Below, one piece after another: positions 1-8,685 of a stretch of 64,000 nucleotides of DNA. Origin of the DNA: Planctomycetota bacterium (GTDB lineage Bacteria; Planctomycetota; GCA-002687715; DRQF01); assembly GCA_020639295.1 (NCBI GenBank), contig JACKGY010000003.1, forward strand, positions 1 through 64,000, in the 5' to 3' direction. The position numbers and the translations under genes were made by a program. Below the pieces are notes generated by a model, which saw nothing but the letters and a program-made list of their open reading frames with translations, searched no databases and was not told the DNA's origin. Each line of letters begins with the position of its first letter. The first letter of the stretch is position 1.

Positions 1-553
1 TGCCGTTCCACTCGCGGGTGTAGTTCACCGGGAAGGGGAAGCTGCCGCCGTGACCCCAGAAGATCTCGAGGAAGCTGTCGGAGGCCGCCGAGGTGAAGGG
101 CGGGAAGGGGGTCGGTCCGGTCGACGTGCCGGTGTAGGTCAACGAACCGGTCGTGCTCCGCACGTAGAAGGCCTGGGTCTGGCCGCCGATGATGAGGAAG
201 GGCGTGGACAGCGCCGGCATCGCGGTCAGGGTGCCCGAGACGCCGGTGATCTGCGCGGTCTGGAGGAGCGTCCAGTCGGACTGGGAACCGGTGCCCGCGT
301 TGTACCAGGGGCCATAGGAACCGCCGGCGGTGTAGTACCAGATCTCGACGGTGTGCGTGCCGCTCACATGCACGTCGAAGGAGCTGATCAGGACGTTGCC
401 GGACAGCGCCTTGACGTCGAACATGTTGCCCTGGGAGCTGTTGCCTCCTGCGTTCGTCGTCGTCAGCGAGAACTGCGCCGAGGCGAGCGAGCAGAGGGAC
501 AAGAGGAGCAAGCCGAACGACAGCAGCCGTCCGATGGAGCCTTTCGTTGTCAT
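1..553 (-). CDS. Secreted hypothetical protein, 3' end beyond the window
   Basis: Reads leftward from ATG at 553 with a GGAGAAG ribosome-binding site 8 nt upstream; 184 codons are visible and the frame runs off the left edge. The N-terminus is a classical Sec signal peptide: a short basic stretch, a Leu-rich core and a probable cleavage site after ASA (SLASAQF). The mature part is rich in Thr, Ser, Gly and aromatic residues, with no catalytic motif I recognise; it looks like a beta-rich extracellular or surface protein. The signal peptide end (ASAQF) is nearly identical to that of the secreted protein at 12126. Function unknown; the missing C-terminus could hold a sorting signal. Confidence 0.75.
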   Translation of the reverse strand, partial: MTTKGSIGRLLSFGLLLLSLCSLASAQFSLTTTNAGGNSSQGNMFDVKALSGNVLISSFDVHVSGTHTVEIWYYTAGGSYGPWYNAGTGSQSDWTLLQTAQITGVSGTLTAMPALSTPFLIIGGQTQAFYVRSTTGSLTYTGTSTGPTPFPPFTSAASDSFLEIFWGHGGSFPFPVNYTREWNG

Positions 554-833
554 TGTTGATACTTCTCCGAGCTGCGACCCGTGATGGGGTCGTTGTTGGT
601 TGCGAAGATCGATGCGCGCCGGTGTTCCCGAGAGCAGGGAACCTTGGATCTGGAACGGCAACGAGTCCAGACGCGGACTGAACCGCGCGACAGTCTAGTC
701 ATGGGAGGCCGTTTCCGCCACCAACTGGTGATTGATTCGTCCGATTCTCACCGCGTCGTCACGAACCCGCCGTGCATCGCCGTCGTAATCAGGGCATGGT
801 CAGGGACTTGGGCCGACGTGGTCGGTCGCTCGT
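554..833. other. Intergenic region without a gene
   Basis: About 280 bases between two leftward genes. No frame here has both a convincing ribosome-binding site and biased codon use. It should hold the promoter of the secreted protein ending at position 1 and possibly the terminator of the upstream operon, but I see no clear terminator hairpin. Confidence 0.5.
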
Positions 834-1967
834 TCAGCCGGCGTCGGAGGAGCCGCGCCGGGGAATCAGCGCCCGGCCGCGGCGACCGGCCTTGAACTCG
901 TGCCAGGCCCAGGCCGTCCCGAGGGTGAGGACCAGCATGCCGGCGGAGCAGAGCAGGGCCGGAAGAAGCTCGAAGCGCTGGGGAAAGCGGCGGGCGAGAG
1001 CCAGGCCCGGAAAGAAGAGGAAGACGAGGTGCAGGGCGTAGACGGTGAGGGTCTCCTGGCTGAGCGCGGCGAACAGACGCGGTAGGGCGCGGATCGGGCG
1101 GCACAGGACGGCGAGCAGGAGGAGGAAGCCGAGGACCAGGCCGAGCTTGGCCACCGCGTGCCGCGGGTCGGTGGCGGCGCTGTTGGTGGCGGGATCGTAG
1201 AGCAGGCCTTCGAGGGGCGCGGTCGCGAGCCAGGCCAGGCCGGTTCCCAGGGTGAGCAGGGCGAGCCGCTTCAAGACCAACGGGAAGGGCGTGCGTCCGG
1301 TATCCGGGAAGACCAGGGCGCCCACGACCAGGCCGACGAAGACGTAGCCCGCCCAGGGGAACACCGGGAAGAGCGAGCCGCCCTTGTGGCCGATCCAGTT
1401 GCCGAGGACGTTGATCGACTCGGGGTCGAGCGGGAGGTCGACGAGGGGCGCGCCGAGGATCAGGATCGCCGCCGTGATCGCCGAGCCGATCACGACGTGG
1501 CGACGGCGACGGGCGAGCAAGGTGATGGTCTCGAGCACGAGCAGCGTCAGCCCGATGCAGTGAAGCACGTCCACCTGGCTGGCGAGCAGGAGCGATTCGT
1601 GGCGGACGGCCGCCTCGGCGCGGAAGAGGCCCCAGGGGAAGCGGAGGAAGTAGCCGACCAAGATGATGAAGCCGGCGCGGCGGAAGCGCCTGCGCACGGC
1701 GCGCGGATCGCTCTTGTGGCGCTCGAATCGGCAGAGCGTCGACAGATGGAAGGCGATGCCGGCGACGACCAGGAAGGAAACGGAGACCAGGCCCCGCATC
1801 GACACGTAACGCTCGTAGAAGGGGCCGCTGCGGATGCTGGCCACCATCACCGCGTCGAGCGTGTGGCCGTTCACCATCTGGAACGAGGCCAGAAGACGCA
1901 GGACGTCGACGAACCAGACCCGCGGCGATCGCGGGGCCTTCTCCTTCATTCCGGCTGTCTCGGTCAC
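834..1967 (-). CDS. Multi-spanning membrane acyltransferase (HGSNAT/DUF1624-like)
   Basis: Polytopic membrane protein of about 377 residues with roughly 8-10 hydrophobic segments. The start VWFVDVLRLLASFQMVNGHTL resembles the beginning of the heparan-alpha-glucosaminide N-acetyltransferase/acyltransferase-3 superfamily, where an early His in the first helices is important; family members transfer acyl groups to sugars or lipids. The chosen start is GTG 1967, with GGTGGAG five bases upstream. GTG 1973 overlaps the preceding stop as GTGA, and ATG 1949 is also possible. It is the last gene of a six-gene operon and overlaps the ferric-reductase gene. Substrate unknown; family assignment is by general resemblance. 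Confidence 0.7.
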   Translation of the reverse strand: MTETAGMKEKAPRSPRVWFVDVLRLLASFQMVNGHTLDAVMVASIRSGPFYERYVSMRGLVSVSFLVVAGIAFHLSTLCRFERHKSDPRAVRRRFRRAGFIILVGYFLRFPWGLFRAEAAVRHESLLLASQVDVLHCIGLTLLVLETITLLARRRRHVVIGSAITAAILILGAPLVDLPLDPESINVLGNWIGHKGGSLFPVFPWAGYVFVGLVVGALVFPDTGRTPFPLVLKRLALLTLGTGLAWLATAPLEGLLYDPATNSAATDPRHAVAKLGLVLGFLLLLAVLCRPIRALPRLFAALSQETLTVYALHLVFLFFPGLALARRFPQRFELLPALLCSAGMLVLTLGTAWAWHEFKAGRRGRALIPRRGSSDAG

Positions 1968-1969
1968 CG

Positions 1970-3769
1970 TCACTCCACCAGTTGGTCGGCGTCGAAGGTC
2001 AGATGGAGCTGCCCCGCCCGGCGCCATAGCCTGCCGCTGATCCGCATCGGTACCGCGACCTGATCGAGCACCTTCTCGTTCACGGCCCGGCCCTCGAGGT
2101 CGACCAGGAGGACATGCCACTCCTCGCCGTCGGGCCCGGTCGTGGCGAGGATCGGCGGGATGCCGCCCTCGATGCACATCTGGGCGCAGGCGCGGTGGAT
2201 CTGGCCGCGCCCCGGTCTCATGGCGCCGAAGTAACACTTGGAGTCGACGATTTCTCCCTCGAGCGTGACCGCGCCGAGCTCCTCGGTGCCGGCGGCGGCG
2301 AGCGCCGTCGCTTCGTCGGGGTCGAGCAGGGCCGCCCGGGCCGTGCCGCCGGCGATCATCCGGCTCCGGTCGCGGCTGAGGAGCTCGCCGTCGGCGATGG
2401 CGACCGGGCGACCTTCGAGGTCGGCCCCGAGGCCTGACGCGCTCTTGCCGGCCGAGACCAGGAGGATCGTGCCCAGCGAGCCGTCTTCGTTCCGGACGAC
2501 CAGGTGGGGATAGGGCGCTGCCCGGTAGATCCCGGTCGCCAGGGCGAGCGGACGGCTGGGCTCGAGCGTCGGGCCGCCGCGGCTCTGGCTCCAGGAGAGC
2601 AGGAGGCCGAGGACGAGGAAGAGGACGATGGCGGCCCCGGCCAGGCGGAGGCTCCGCCGGCGTTGGCCCGCGGTCATCGGCAGGTAGCCGACGAAAAAGT
2701 CCTCGGGCTCGGGGTCGGGCCCCGGGAGTGGCGGCACGATGGGCCTGGCCGGGGCATCGAGGGCCTCGGGCTCGAGGCGGACCTCGAGCCGACCGAGGGC
2801 GTCGAGGCGGAGCTGGTGGCTGGCGACCCTCTCCTCGAAGGGCGGCGGCGAGCAGCCGTCGGCCGGCCGGTACTGCCAGCCGTGCCAGGGACAGGTGAGG
2901 CAGCCGTCGAGGACCCGGCCCTCGTCGAGCGGCCCGCCCTGGTGGGCGCAGACCGCCGACAGGGCGCTGATCCGGCCGTCATGACGGACCAGCGCGATGC
3001 GCTCGCCGCGGGCTCCGAGGATGCCCACCGGTCGGCCTTCCTCGAGCCGATCGCTCGGACCGGCGGCGAGCCAGCCCGCGTTCTCGGGCCGGCTCCGATC
3101 GCCGCGCCCTGAAGCGATCGCCGCGCTGATCTGCAGGAGCCCCACGGTCGTCATCACCCCCAGGACCAGGCCGCGGTGCAGGATCGAGGCGCCGTCGCGG
3201 AGCGCGCCGCCGGCGAGATGGGCCGCCACCAGGAGGTAGGCGGCGTAGATCGACATGTGCAGCCACTTCCAGCGCCGCGGCCCGAGGCGTCGTTGCCAGA
3301 AGTCGTGGCTGGTCGCGGCCAGGAGGGCGAAGATCGCCAGCGCGCCGAGCCCGAAGAGCTCGAAGGGGAAGACCGGTCCGTCGAGGTCGCCGCTCCAGTG
3401 GACGAACTCGGCGAGCGGGGAGCGCTTGCCGTAGGCGAGGTAGAAGCCGAGCACCTCGCGGGCGTGCCAGAGGGCGGTCAGGAAGAACACGACGCCGAGG
3501 TGCCGACGATTGTAGAGGAAGGGCTTCAGCGCTCCGGGGAAGAGGCGCGCGAGCGGGCCGATGGCGAGGATGAAGGCGAGCAGGAGGAAGGCCGTGCTGC
3601 CCCAGGCCCGCATGGCGAGGACCTGTGGATTCGGTCTCCGGGCCGGTTCGATCGTCAGGTGGGCGATCAGCTCGAAGAGGGCGACCTGGACCAGGAGCGC
3701 GCCGACCACGAGCAGGTCGTAGACGAGCTTGCGCCGGTTCCACTGGACGGCGACGAAACGCTGGCTCAT
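1970..3769 (-). CDS. Ferric-reductase-like membrane domain fused to a Rieske [2Fe-2S] domain
   Basis: 599 residues in three parts. Residues 15-220 form a ferric-reductase-like haem b membrane domain, with candidate haem ligands His90, His102, His171 and His184. Residues 232-310 form a Rieske ferredoxin domain with Cys274-x-His276 and Cys293-x2-His296. A further membrane helix (about 375-393) carries a soluble C-terminal domain of about 200 residues that contains the segment EIVDSKCYFGAMRPG (about 517) and nearby Cys residues. This suggests an electron path through the membrane with haem, Fe-S and possibly a third metal site. There is no FAD/NAD(P)H-binding reductase domain, so the electron donor is unknown. 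ATG 3769 overlaps the upstream stop as ATGA. Confidence 0.85.
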   Translation of the reverse strand: MSQRFVAVQWNRRKLVYDLLVVGALLVQVALFELIAHLTIEPARRPNPQVLAMRAWGSTAFLLLAFILAIGPLARLFPGALKPFLYNRRHLGVVFFLTALWHAREVLGFYLAYGKRSPLAEFVHWSGDLDGPVFPFELFGLGALAIFALLAATSHDFWQRRLGPRRWKWLHMSIYAAYLLVAAHLAGGALRDGASILHRGLVLGVMTTVGLLQISAAIASGRGDRSRPENAGWLAAGPSDRLEEGRPVGILGARGERIALVRHDGRISALSAVCAHQGGPLDEGRVLDGCLTCPWHGWQYRPADGCSPPPFEERVASHQLRLDALGRLEVRLEPEALDAPARPIVPPLPGPDPEPEDFFVGYLPMTAGQRRRSLRLAGAAIVLFLVLGLLLSWSQSRGGPTLEPSRPLALATGIYRAAPYPHLVVRNEDGSLGTILLVSAGKSASGLGADLEGRPVAIADGELLSRDRSRMIAGGTARAALLDPDEATALAAAGTEELGAVTLEGEIVDSKCYFGAMRPGRGQIHRACAQMCIEGGIPPILATTGPDGEEWHVLLVDLEGRAVNEKVLDQVAVPMRISGRLWRRAGQLHLTFDADQLVE

Positions 3770-3906
3770 CGCCCGCTCTCCGGCGCGGGCCCGACCCCGA
3801 CGACGCTCGTGCCACCGCAGCCGCGGCCGAGGAGGAGCACCAGGATCAGGGCGGGCAGGAGCAGGAACCAGATCAGGGCATGCAGGCGGCGCTGGCGGCG
3901 GATCAT
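3766..3906 (-). CDS. 46-residue single-helix membrane protein
   Basis: Very small gene between two others of the operon. It overlaps the 68-residue gene upstream (ATGA at 3903-3906) and the ferric-reductase gene downstream (ATGA at 3766-3769). The protein has a basic N-terminus, then one strongly hydrophobic helix (about residues 11-26), then a Gly-rich tail. Back-to-back ATGA overlaps on both sides argue that it is a real, translationally coupled gene. It may be a small subunit of the adjacent membrane electron-transfer protein; that role is inference. No family recognised. Confidence 0.6.
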   Translation of the reverse strand: MIRRQRRLHALIWFLLLPALILVLLLGRGCGGTSVVGVGPAPESGR

Positions 3907-4109
3907 GGGCCGGCCTCCGGCTTCCGGGTCCGAGGCAGGAGAAGGGGCCAGAGCAGGACCGCCGAGGGCAGGATCAGCAGGCGGAAGCCGAGGCTCGCCT
4001 CGCGGCCGCCTGACGCCTGTCGCCGCCAGCCGGGGCCGAGGAACCAGATCGCCAGCCCCAGACCGATGCCGGCCCAGAGCAGGACCAGGACGCGCAGCAG
4101 CTCGAACAT
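3903..4109 (-). CDS. 68-residue membrane protein with two helices
   Basis: Starts at ATG 4109, which overlaps the TGA of the upstream TPR gene (ATGA), and ends overlapping the next tiny gene. Residues 3-24 and 44-60 are hydrophobic helices separated by a basic, Gly-rich loop. No family recognised. Its place between a TPR protein and the ferric-reductase/Rieske fusion suggests a small accessory membrane subunit; this is inferred from coupling only. Confidence 0.65.
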   Translation of the reverse strand: MFELLRVLVLLWAGIGLGLAIWFLGPGWRRQASGGREASLGFRLLILPSAVLLWPLLLPRTRKPEAGP

Positions 4110-5404
4110 CAGGCTTCACCGCCCCGGATCGCGCGCGCGCCGAGGGCCGACTCCAGGACCCAGGGGATGACCCGGCGCTGGGCCCGGCTCCCGCCCATCC
4201 GACCGACTTCGCGGCCGAGCCTGCGGACGGCGGCGCGGGCGCGTTCGAGGCGGCCGTGGCGGACGTCGAGGATGGCGTCGGCGAGCGGGGCCCCGACGTC
4301 GAGCAGGACCGCGGCATCGAAGTCGCTGTGACGCTGGCGCGCCGCCTCCTTCATCGAGGCGACGAAGGCCGCCGCCTCGTCCTCGTGACCGGCGCCGGCG
4401 AGGGCGAGGACGTAGTGGATGTCGGCGAAGGCGAGCCCGTGATCGCCGAGTCTGGCCCGGGCGATCTCGGCCAGCCACTGCCAGCGATCACCGACCTCGA
4501 CGCCATGGCTCTCGAGCAGAAGGAGGAGGGTCGAGGCATTGCTCACGTCGCGATAGTCGTTCGGCGGATAGACGGCGACCCGGCGGTCGTGGATCTCGAG
4601 CGCCCGGTCCGCGGCGCCCGCCTCGATCAGGAACAGCGCCTCGTGCCAGGCGACGTGGCCGGCGAAGTTGTTGACGCCCTCCATCTCCTCCTCGCGGTGC
4701 GCCAACCAGGTCGCGCCACGCTCGAATTCGCCCCGTTCGTAGAGGACGTGGGCGACCGAGTGCAGGGCCCAGGCGTCGCGTGGGTTGATCCGCAGCGCCC
4801 GGCGCCCTTCCTCCTCGGCCTGATCGTAACGGCCGTTCTCCTCGAGCGCGAAGGACAGGCAGCCGCGACCGAATCCCCCGGCGAGCCCCTCCGGCGCGAG
4901 GGCCGTCACCGCCAGCTCGGCTGCGCGCAGCATGCCCTCCGAGTCGCCGATGATGAACCGCAGGGCGTGCACCAGCTTCATCAAGAGGGCGTCGTCGGGT
5001 CGCGCCCGGAGGCCGGACTCGAGGCCGTCGGCGGCGCGATCGGCGCGACCGTCGATCCAGTCCTCGAGCGCCCGGAGCAGGAGCCGTTCGCGGTCACCGA
5101 GGCGGCCGAAACCGGGGGCGCGGGCGGCGGTGATCGTGGCCCGGATGCGCGGCAGGAGATCGCGGCGCCCCAGCACGCGCAGGCCGAAACCCTCGACGAT
5201 GCGAGCGGCGGCGAGGCAGGGATCGGCGGCGAGCGCGCGCTGCAGTGACTTCATCGTGTCGCTGCGATGCCCGAGCAGGCCGAGCACGGCGGCGCCGAAG
5301 TGACGGCGCGCGCCGTCGTCGGTCGTCGCCAGCTCGCCGGCGAGCCGGTCGAGTTCGCGATCATCGACGACATTCGGCGGCAGCCTCGGCTCAGATGCGG
5401 CCAT
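4109..5404 (-). CDS. TTC38-like tetratricopeptide-repeat protein
   Basis: 431 residues, all helical in character, without signal peptide or membrane segment, so probably cytosolic. Residues 210-220 (DAWALHSVAHV) and 245-258 (NNFAGHVAWHEALF) match the pattern I know from the TTC38 family, with conserved His215, His219, His250 and His254 in a TPR superhelix. The family has no settled biochemical function. ATG 5404 lies within the end of the ThDP-enzyme gene (14-bp overlap), and its own stop overlaps the next start, so it is the second gene of a tightly coupled operon. Alternative: a general TPR scaffold. Confidence 0.75.
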   Translation of the reverse strand: MAASEPRLPPNVVDDRELDRLAGELATTDDGARRHFGAAVLGLLGHRSDTMKSLQRALAADPCLAAARIVEGFGLRVLGRRDLLPRIRATITAARAPGFGRLGDRERLLLRALEDWIDGRADRAADGLESGLRARPDDALLMKLVHALRFIIGDSEGMLRAAELAVTALAPEGLAGGFGRGCLSFALEENGRYDQAEEEGRRALRINPRDAWALHSVAHVLYERGEFERGATWLAHREEEMEGVNNFAGHVAWHEALFLIEAGAADRALEIHDRRVAVYPPNDYRDVSNASTLLLLLESHGVEVGDRWQWLAEIARARLGDHGLAFADIHYVLALAGAGHEDEAAAFVASMKEAARQRHSDFDAAVLLDVGAPLADAILDVRHGRLERARAAVRRLGREVGRMGGSRAQRRVIPWVLESALGARAIRGGEA

Positions 5405-7037
5405 CGTAGCTCCTTCCCGGGAAGACGGCGTGGATCAGATCGAAGCCCTCGTCGGCGGTGCCCGCCGCGACGAGCGCGGCGCGAGCGCTGGCGGCGTCGG
5501 TGACCAGATGACCGCGGCCACCGAAGGCGTGCGCGAGCTGGACGTAGTCGCTGCGCCCGAAGGCGACGCCGGCCGGGGCGAAGCCGCGGGCTCTCTGCTT
5601 GAGGTCGATCAGCGCGTAACCGCCGTCGTCGACCACGACCAGGGTGAGGGGCAGGCGGAGATCGCGGAGGGTCGCCAGCTCGCCGACGGCCATCTCCAGG
5701 CCCCCGTCGCCGAGCAGCGCGACCACCCGGCGCTCGGGCGCGGCGAGGAGGGCGCCGATCGCCATGGGCAGGGCGCAGGCCATGCTGCAGAAACCGGAAG
5801 ACTGGAGCAGGCGGCCCGGCTGCTCCAGGCGCCAGCGTTGGGTCAGGAGGATGCGATGGGCGCCGGTGTCGACCGTGACCAGGTCCTCGGCGCCGATCCC
5901 TTCCCGGACCAGGTCGAAGAGGACCGCGGGCTCCCAGGCGCCGCGGGGCGCGAAGGCCTTCTCGAGCCGCGCGCGCAGCGTTTCGATCTCCTCCTCGAGG
6001 TCCTCGGCCAGCGGCGTGGCGCGGCAGCGGTCGGTCAGGCCACGGAGGATCGGGACCAGGGGCGCCTCGATCGCCGTCTTGGCCACCGGTCCGGCCCGCC
6101 GCGCGGCCGCGATCCCGAGGCTCGACACCTCGGCGGTGGCGGCGAAGGGGCGGTTCCAGTTGCTGCGCATCTCGACCGGGTCGTAGCCGGCGAGCAGGAC
6201 CAGGTCGGCGCGGCCGACGAAGGGCAGGAGCATCTCGTCCGCCAGGGGTGACAGCCCGGCGCCGCCGAGGGCGAGCGGGTGGCTCTCGGGGACGATGCCC
6301 TTGGCCTTGTAGCTGGTCAGCACCGGCATCGGCCGCCGCTCGAGCAAGGCCGCGACCACCGGCGCGACGCCGGGTCGCAGCGCGCCCAGGCCGAGCAGCA
6401 GCAGGGGCCGACGGCTGCGGTCGAGGGCCGCCACGAGAGGCTCGAGGTCGGCGCTCGGCGGCGTCGTCCGGGCCGGGCTGGCCTCCCGGTCGCCGGCGCA
6501 GGTCTTCTCGACCTCGTCGAGCGGACAGTCGACGTAGACCGAGCCGCGCGGCTCGGCCAGCGCCGTGGCGATGGCGGCGCCGATGATCTCGGCGGCGCGC
6601 TCGGCCCGCAGCTCGAAGACCGCCTTGGTGACCGGGCGGAAGAGCGCCTGCTGGTCGATCACCTGATGGCGGAACTCGGGGGCCGAGTCGAGGGCCACGC
6701 GGCCACCGAGGATGACCAGGGGCACGTCGTCCTGGAGCGCATGGGCGGCCGGGCCGATCGCGTTGGCGACGCCGGGGCCGAGGGTCGCCACCAGGAGGCC
6801 GAGGCTCTCGCCGGCCCGCTGGGCCCCGATGGCCATGTAGCCGGCGGCGTTCTCGTGGCGGGCGAGACGGAAGGGGATGCCGGCCTCGCCCAGCGATTCG
6901 ATCAGACGCAGGGTCTCGCCCCCCGGGACGCCGAAGGCCTGGCGGACACCGGCGCTTCGCAGGGCGCGCGCGACGACGTCGGCCGCGCGGCCGACCGTGG
7001 GGGGCGGAGTCGGGGCCTGGGCCTCGAGGGGTTGCAT
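5391..7037 (-). CDS. Thiamine-diphosphate-dependent enzyme, acetolactate-synthase-like
   Basis: 548 residues with the three-domain layout of the POX/acetolactate-synthase family: N-terminal Pyr domain with the activating Glu62 (RHENAAGYMA), central domain, and C-terminal PP domain with GDG at 443-445. In the ThDP/Mg motif the usual Asn-Asn about 27 residues after GDG is Asp-Asp (VVVDDGGY, about 470-471). No small regulatory subunit gene is adjacent, and the neighbours are not branched-chain amino-acid genes, so this is more likely a decarboxylase or ligase-type relative than the biosynthetic enzyme. ATG 7037 has AGGA upstream. First gene of the six-gene operon. Confidence 0.85.
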   Translation of the reverse strand: MQPLEAQAPTPPPTVGRAADVVARALRSAGVRQAFGVPGGETLRLIESLGEAGIPFRLARHENAAGYMAIGAQRAGESLGLLVATLGPGVANAIGPAAHALQDDVPLVILGGRVALDSAPEFRHQVIDQQALFRPVTKAVFELRAERAAEIIGAAIATALAEPRGSVYVDCPLDEVEKTCAGDREASPARTTPPSADLEPLVAALDRSRRPLLLLGLGALRPGVAPVVAALLERRPMPVLTSYKAKGIVPESHPLALGGAGLSPLADEMLLPFVGRADLVLLAGYDPVEMRSNWNRPFAATAEVSSLGIAAARRAGPVAKTAIEAPLVPILRGLTDRCRATPLAEDLEEEIETLRARLEKAFAPRGAWEPAVLFDLVREGIGAEDLVTVDTGAHRILLTQRWRLEQPGRLLQSSGFCSMACALPMAIGALLAAPERRVVALLGDGGLEMAVGELATLRDLRLPLTLVVVDDGGYALIDLKQRARGFAPAGVAFGRSDYVQLAHAFGGRGHLVTDAASARAALVAAGTADEGFDLIHAVFPGRSYDGRI

Positions 7038-7198
7038 TCCTGGTTCCTCGTTCGATCCGGGATGCCGAGTCTATCGTCGGCCTCCGGAGCGGGGAAGCCG
7101 GGGGCCTGAACGCGATCGATGCCCGGGCCATTCCTTCCGGTCGTGAATTGATCGCCGCTCGAGCCGCCGTTCGAGTCGAACCCGGGCGAGGATCCTCT

Positions 7199-7227
7199 TT
7201 GCCGGTCCGCCCGCGGGGCTCTATCGT
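7199..7227 (+). promoter_or_regulatory. Putative sigma-70-type promoter of the persulfide dioxygenase gene
   Basis: TTGCCG (7199-7204), 17-bp spacer, TATCGT (7222-7227). The start of transcription would fall near 7234, leaving a leader of about 24 nt that contains GGAG before ATG 7258. The region 7038-7257 also has to carry the promoter of the leftward operon. Confidence 0.4.
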
Positions 7228-7257
7228 GCCGGAAGGACGCCTTCGACGGAGCGAAAC

Positions 7258-8673
7258 ATGCATCTGGAACGGTTCTACCTGCCCTGTCTGGCCCAGGCCT
7301 CCTACCTCCTGGCCGACGAGACGAGTCGCAAGGCGGTCGTCGTGGACCCCCGCCGGGACATCCAGATCTACCTCGATCACGCCGCCCGTCACGGCTTCGA
7401 CATCGAGGATGTCTTCCTCACCCATTTCCATGCCGACTTCCTCGCCGGGCACCTGGAACTGCGTGACGCCTGCGGCGCGCGGATCCATCTCGGGGCCGGC
7501 GCGCGGGCCGACTACGAGTTCATCCCCGAGCGGGACGGTACCCGGCACGTCTGGGGCGACCTCGCCCTCCAGGTCGTGGCGACGCCGGGTCACACCCCGG
7601 AGAGCATCTGTCTTCTGGTCTTCGATCTCGCGCGCGACCACGACCAGCCGCAGGCCGTGCTCACCGGCGACACGCTCTTCGTCGGCGACGTCGGTCGTCC
7701 CGACCTGATGGCCTCGGTGGGCGTGAGCGCCGAGGAACTGGCCGGAATGCTCTACGACTCGCTCCACGGCAAGCTCATGACCCTGCCGGACGCAACCCTG
7801 GTCCATCCGGGGCACGGCGCCGGCTCCATGTGCGGCAAGAGCCTCGGCACGGAGAGCTTCACCACGATCGGCGACCAGCGCCGCCTCAATCCGGCCCTCG
7901 CGCCGATGAGTCGCGAGGCCTTCATCGCCATGGCCACCGCCGACCTGCCGGCGGCGCCGGCCTATTTCTCCTACGCCGCCGGCATGAATCGCCGGGAGCG
8001 GCCCGGCCTCGACCAGGTGATGGCGCGACGTCGGGTCCTCGCACTCGACGACTTCCTCGCCCTGCTCGCGGCCGAGCGGGCGCAGATCGTCGACAGTCGA
8101 CCCACCGAGGACTTCGTGCGCGGCCATCTGCCGGGCAGCATCAACCTCCCGCTCGACGGTCGTTTCGCCGTCTGGGCCGGCACGGTGCTCGATCTCGAGC
8201 GGCCGATCCTGGTGGTGGCGCGACCGGGTGAGGAGGATCAGACCGCGATGCGATTGGGGCGGATCGGTCTCGACCGGGTGCTCGGCCATCTCGCCGGGCT
8301 GGCCGAACTCGGACGGGCGGATGGCATGTCCGGGTCCTGGGAACGCCTCGATTCCGCCCAGCTCGAGCGGGCGCTCGCCGGCAAGGACGCGCCCCTCGTC
8401 CTGGACGTGCGCAGCCCGGCCGAATGGGCGGCGGGTCACATCCCCGGCGCGCGCAACCTGCCGGTCGCCGAACTTCGTCGGCGCCTGGCCGAGTTGCCCC
8501 GTGATCGGGAGATCGTGACCACCTGCCAGACCGGCTATCGCTCGGCCCTCGCCGCGAGCCTCCTGCGTTCGCTCGGCATCGTGGGCGTGCGCGACCAGCG
8601 CGGTGGCTGGGTCGACTGGCAGGCGACGATCGGGTCCGGCGCCGACGAGGGTGCCGGCGGCTGCGCCCTCTGA
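7258..8673 (+). CDS. Persulfide dioxygenase fused to two rhodanese domains (CstB-like)
   Basis: 471 residues. Residues 1-235 are a metallo-beta-lactamase fold with the persulfide-dioxygenase metal motif THFHADFLAGH (His56, His58, Asp60, His65). Two rhodanese domains follow (about 260-350 and 360-460). The first has no catalytic Cys in the expected loop (VVARPGEEDQ), while the second has TTCQTGYRS with the catalytic Cys. This MBL-rhodanese-rhodanese order is that of CstB, which oxidises low-molecular-weight or protein persulfides and yields thiosulfate, so the role is sulfide/persulfide detoxification in the cytoplasm. It has its own promoter and is divergent from the ThDP operon; no sulfide:quinone reductase is nearby. 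Confidence 0.9.
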   Translation: MHLERFYLPCLAQASYLLADETSRKAVVVDPRRDIQIYLDHAARHGFDIEDVFLTHFHADFLAGHLELRDACGARIHLGAGARADYEFIPERDGTRHVWGDLALQVVATPGHTPESICLLVFDLARDHDQPQAVLTGDTLFVGDVGRPDLMASVGVSAEELAGMLYDSLHGKLMTLPDATLVHPGHGAGSMCGKSLGTESFTTIGDQRRLNPALAPMSREAFIAMATADLPAAPAYFSYAAGMNRRERPGLDQVMARRRVLALDDFLALLAAERAQIVDSRPTEDFVRGHLPGSINLPLDGRFAVWAGTVLDLERPILVVARPGEEDQTAMRLGRIGLDRVLGHLAGLAELGRADGMSGSWERLDSAQLERALAGKDAPLVLDVRSPAEWAAGHIPGARNLPVAELRRRLAELPRDREIVTTCQTGYRSALAASLLRSLGIVGVRDQRGGWVDWQATIGSGADEGAGGCAL

Positions 8674-8685
8674 TGGCCCCTGGGC

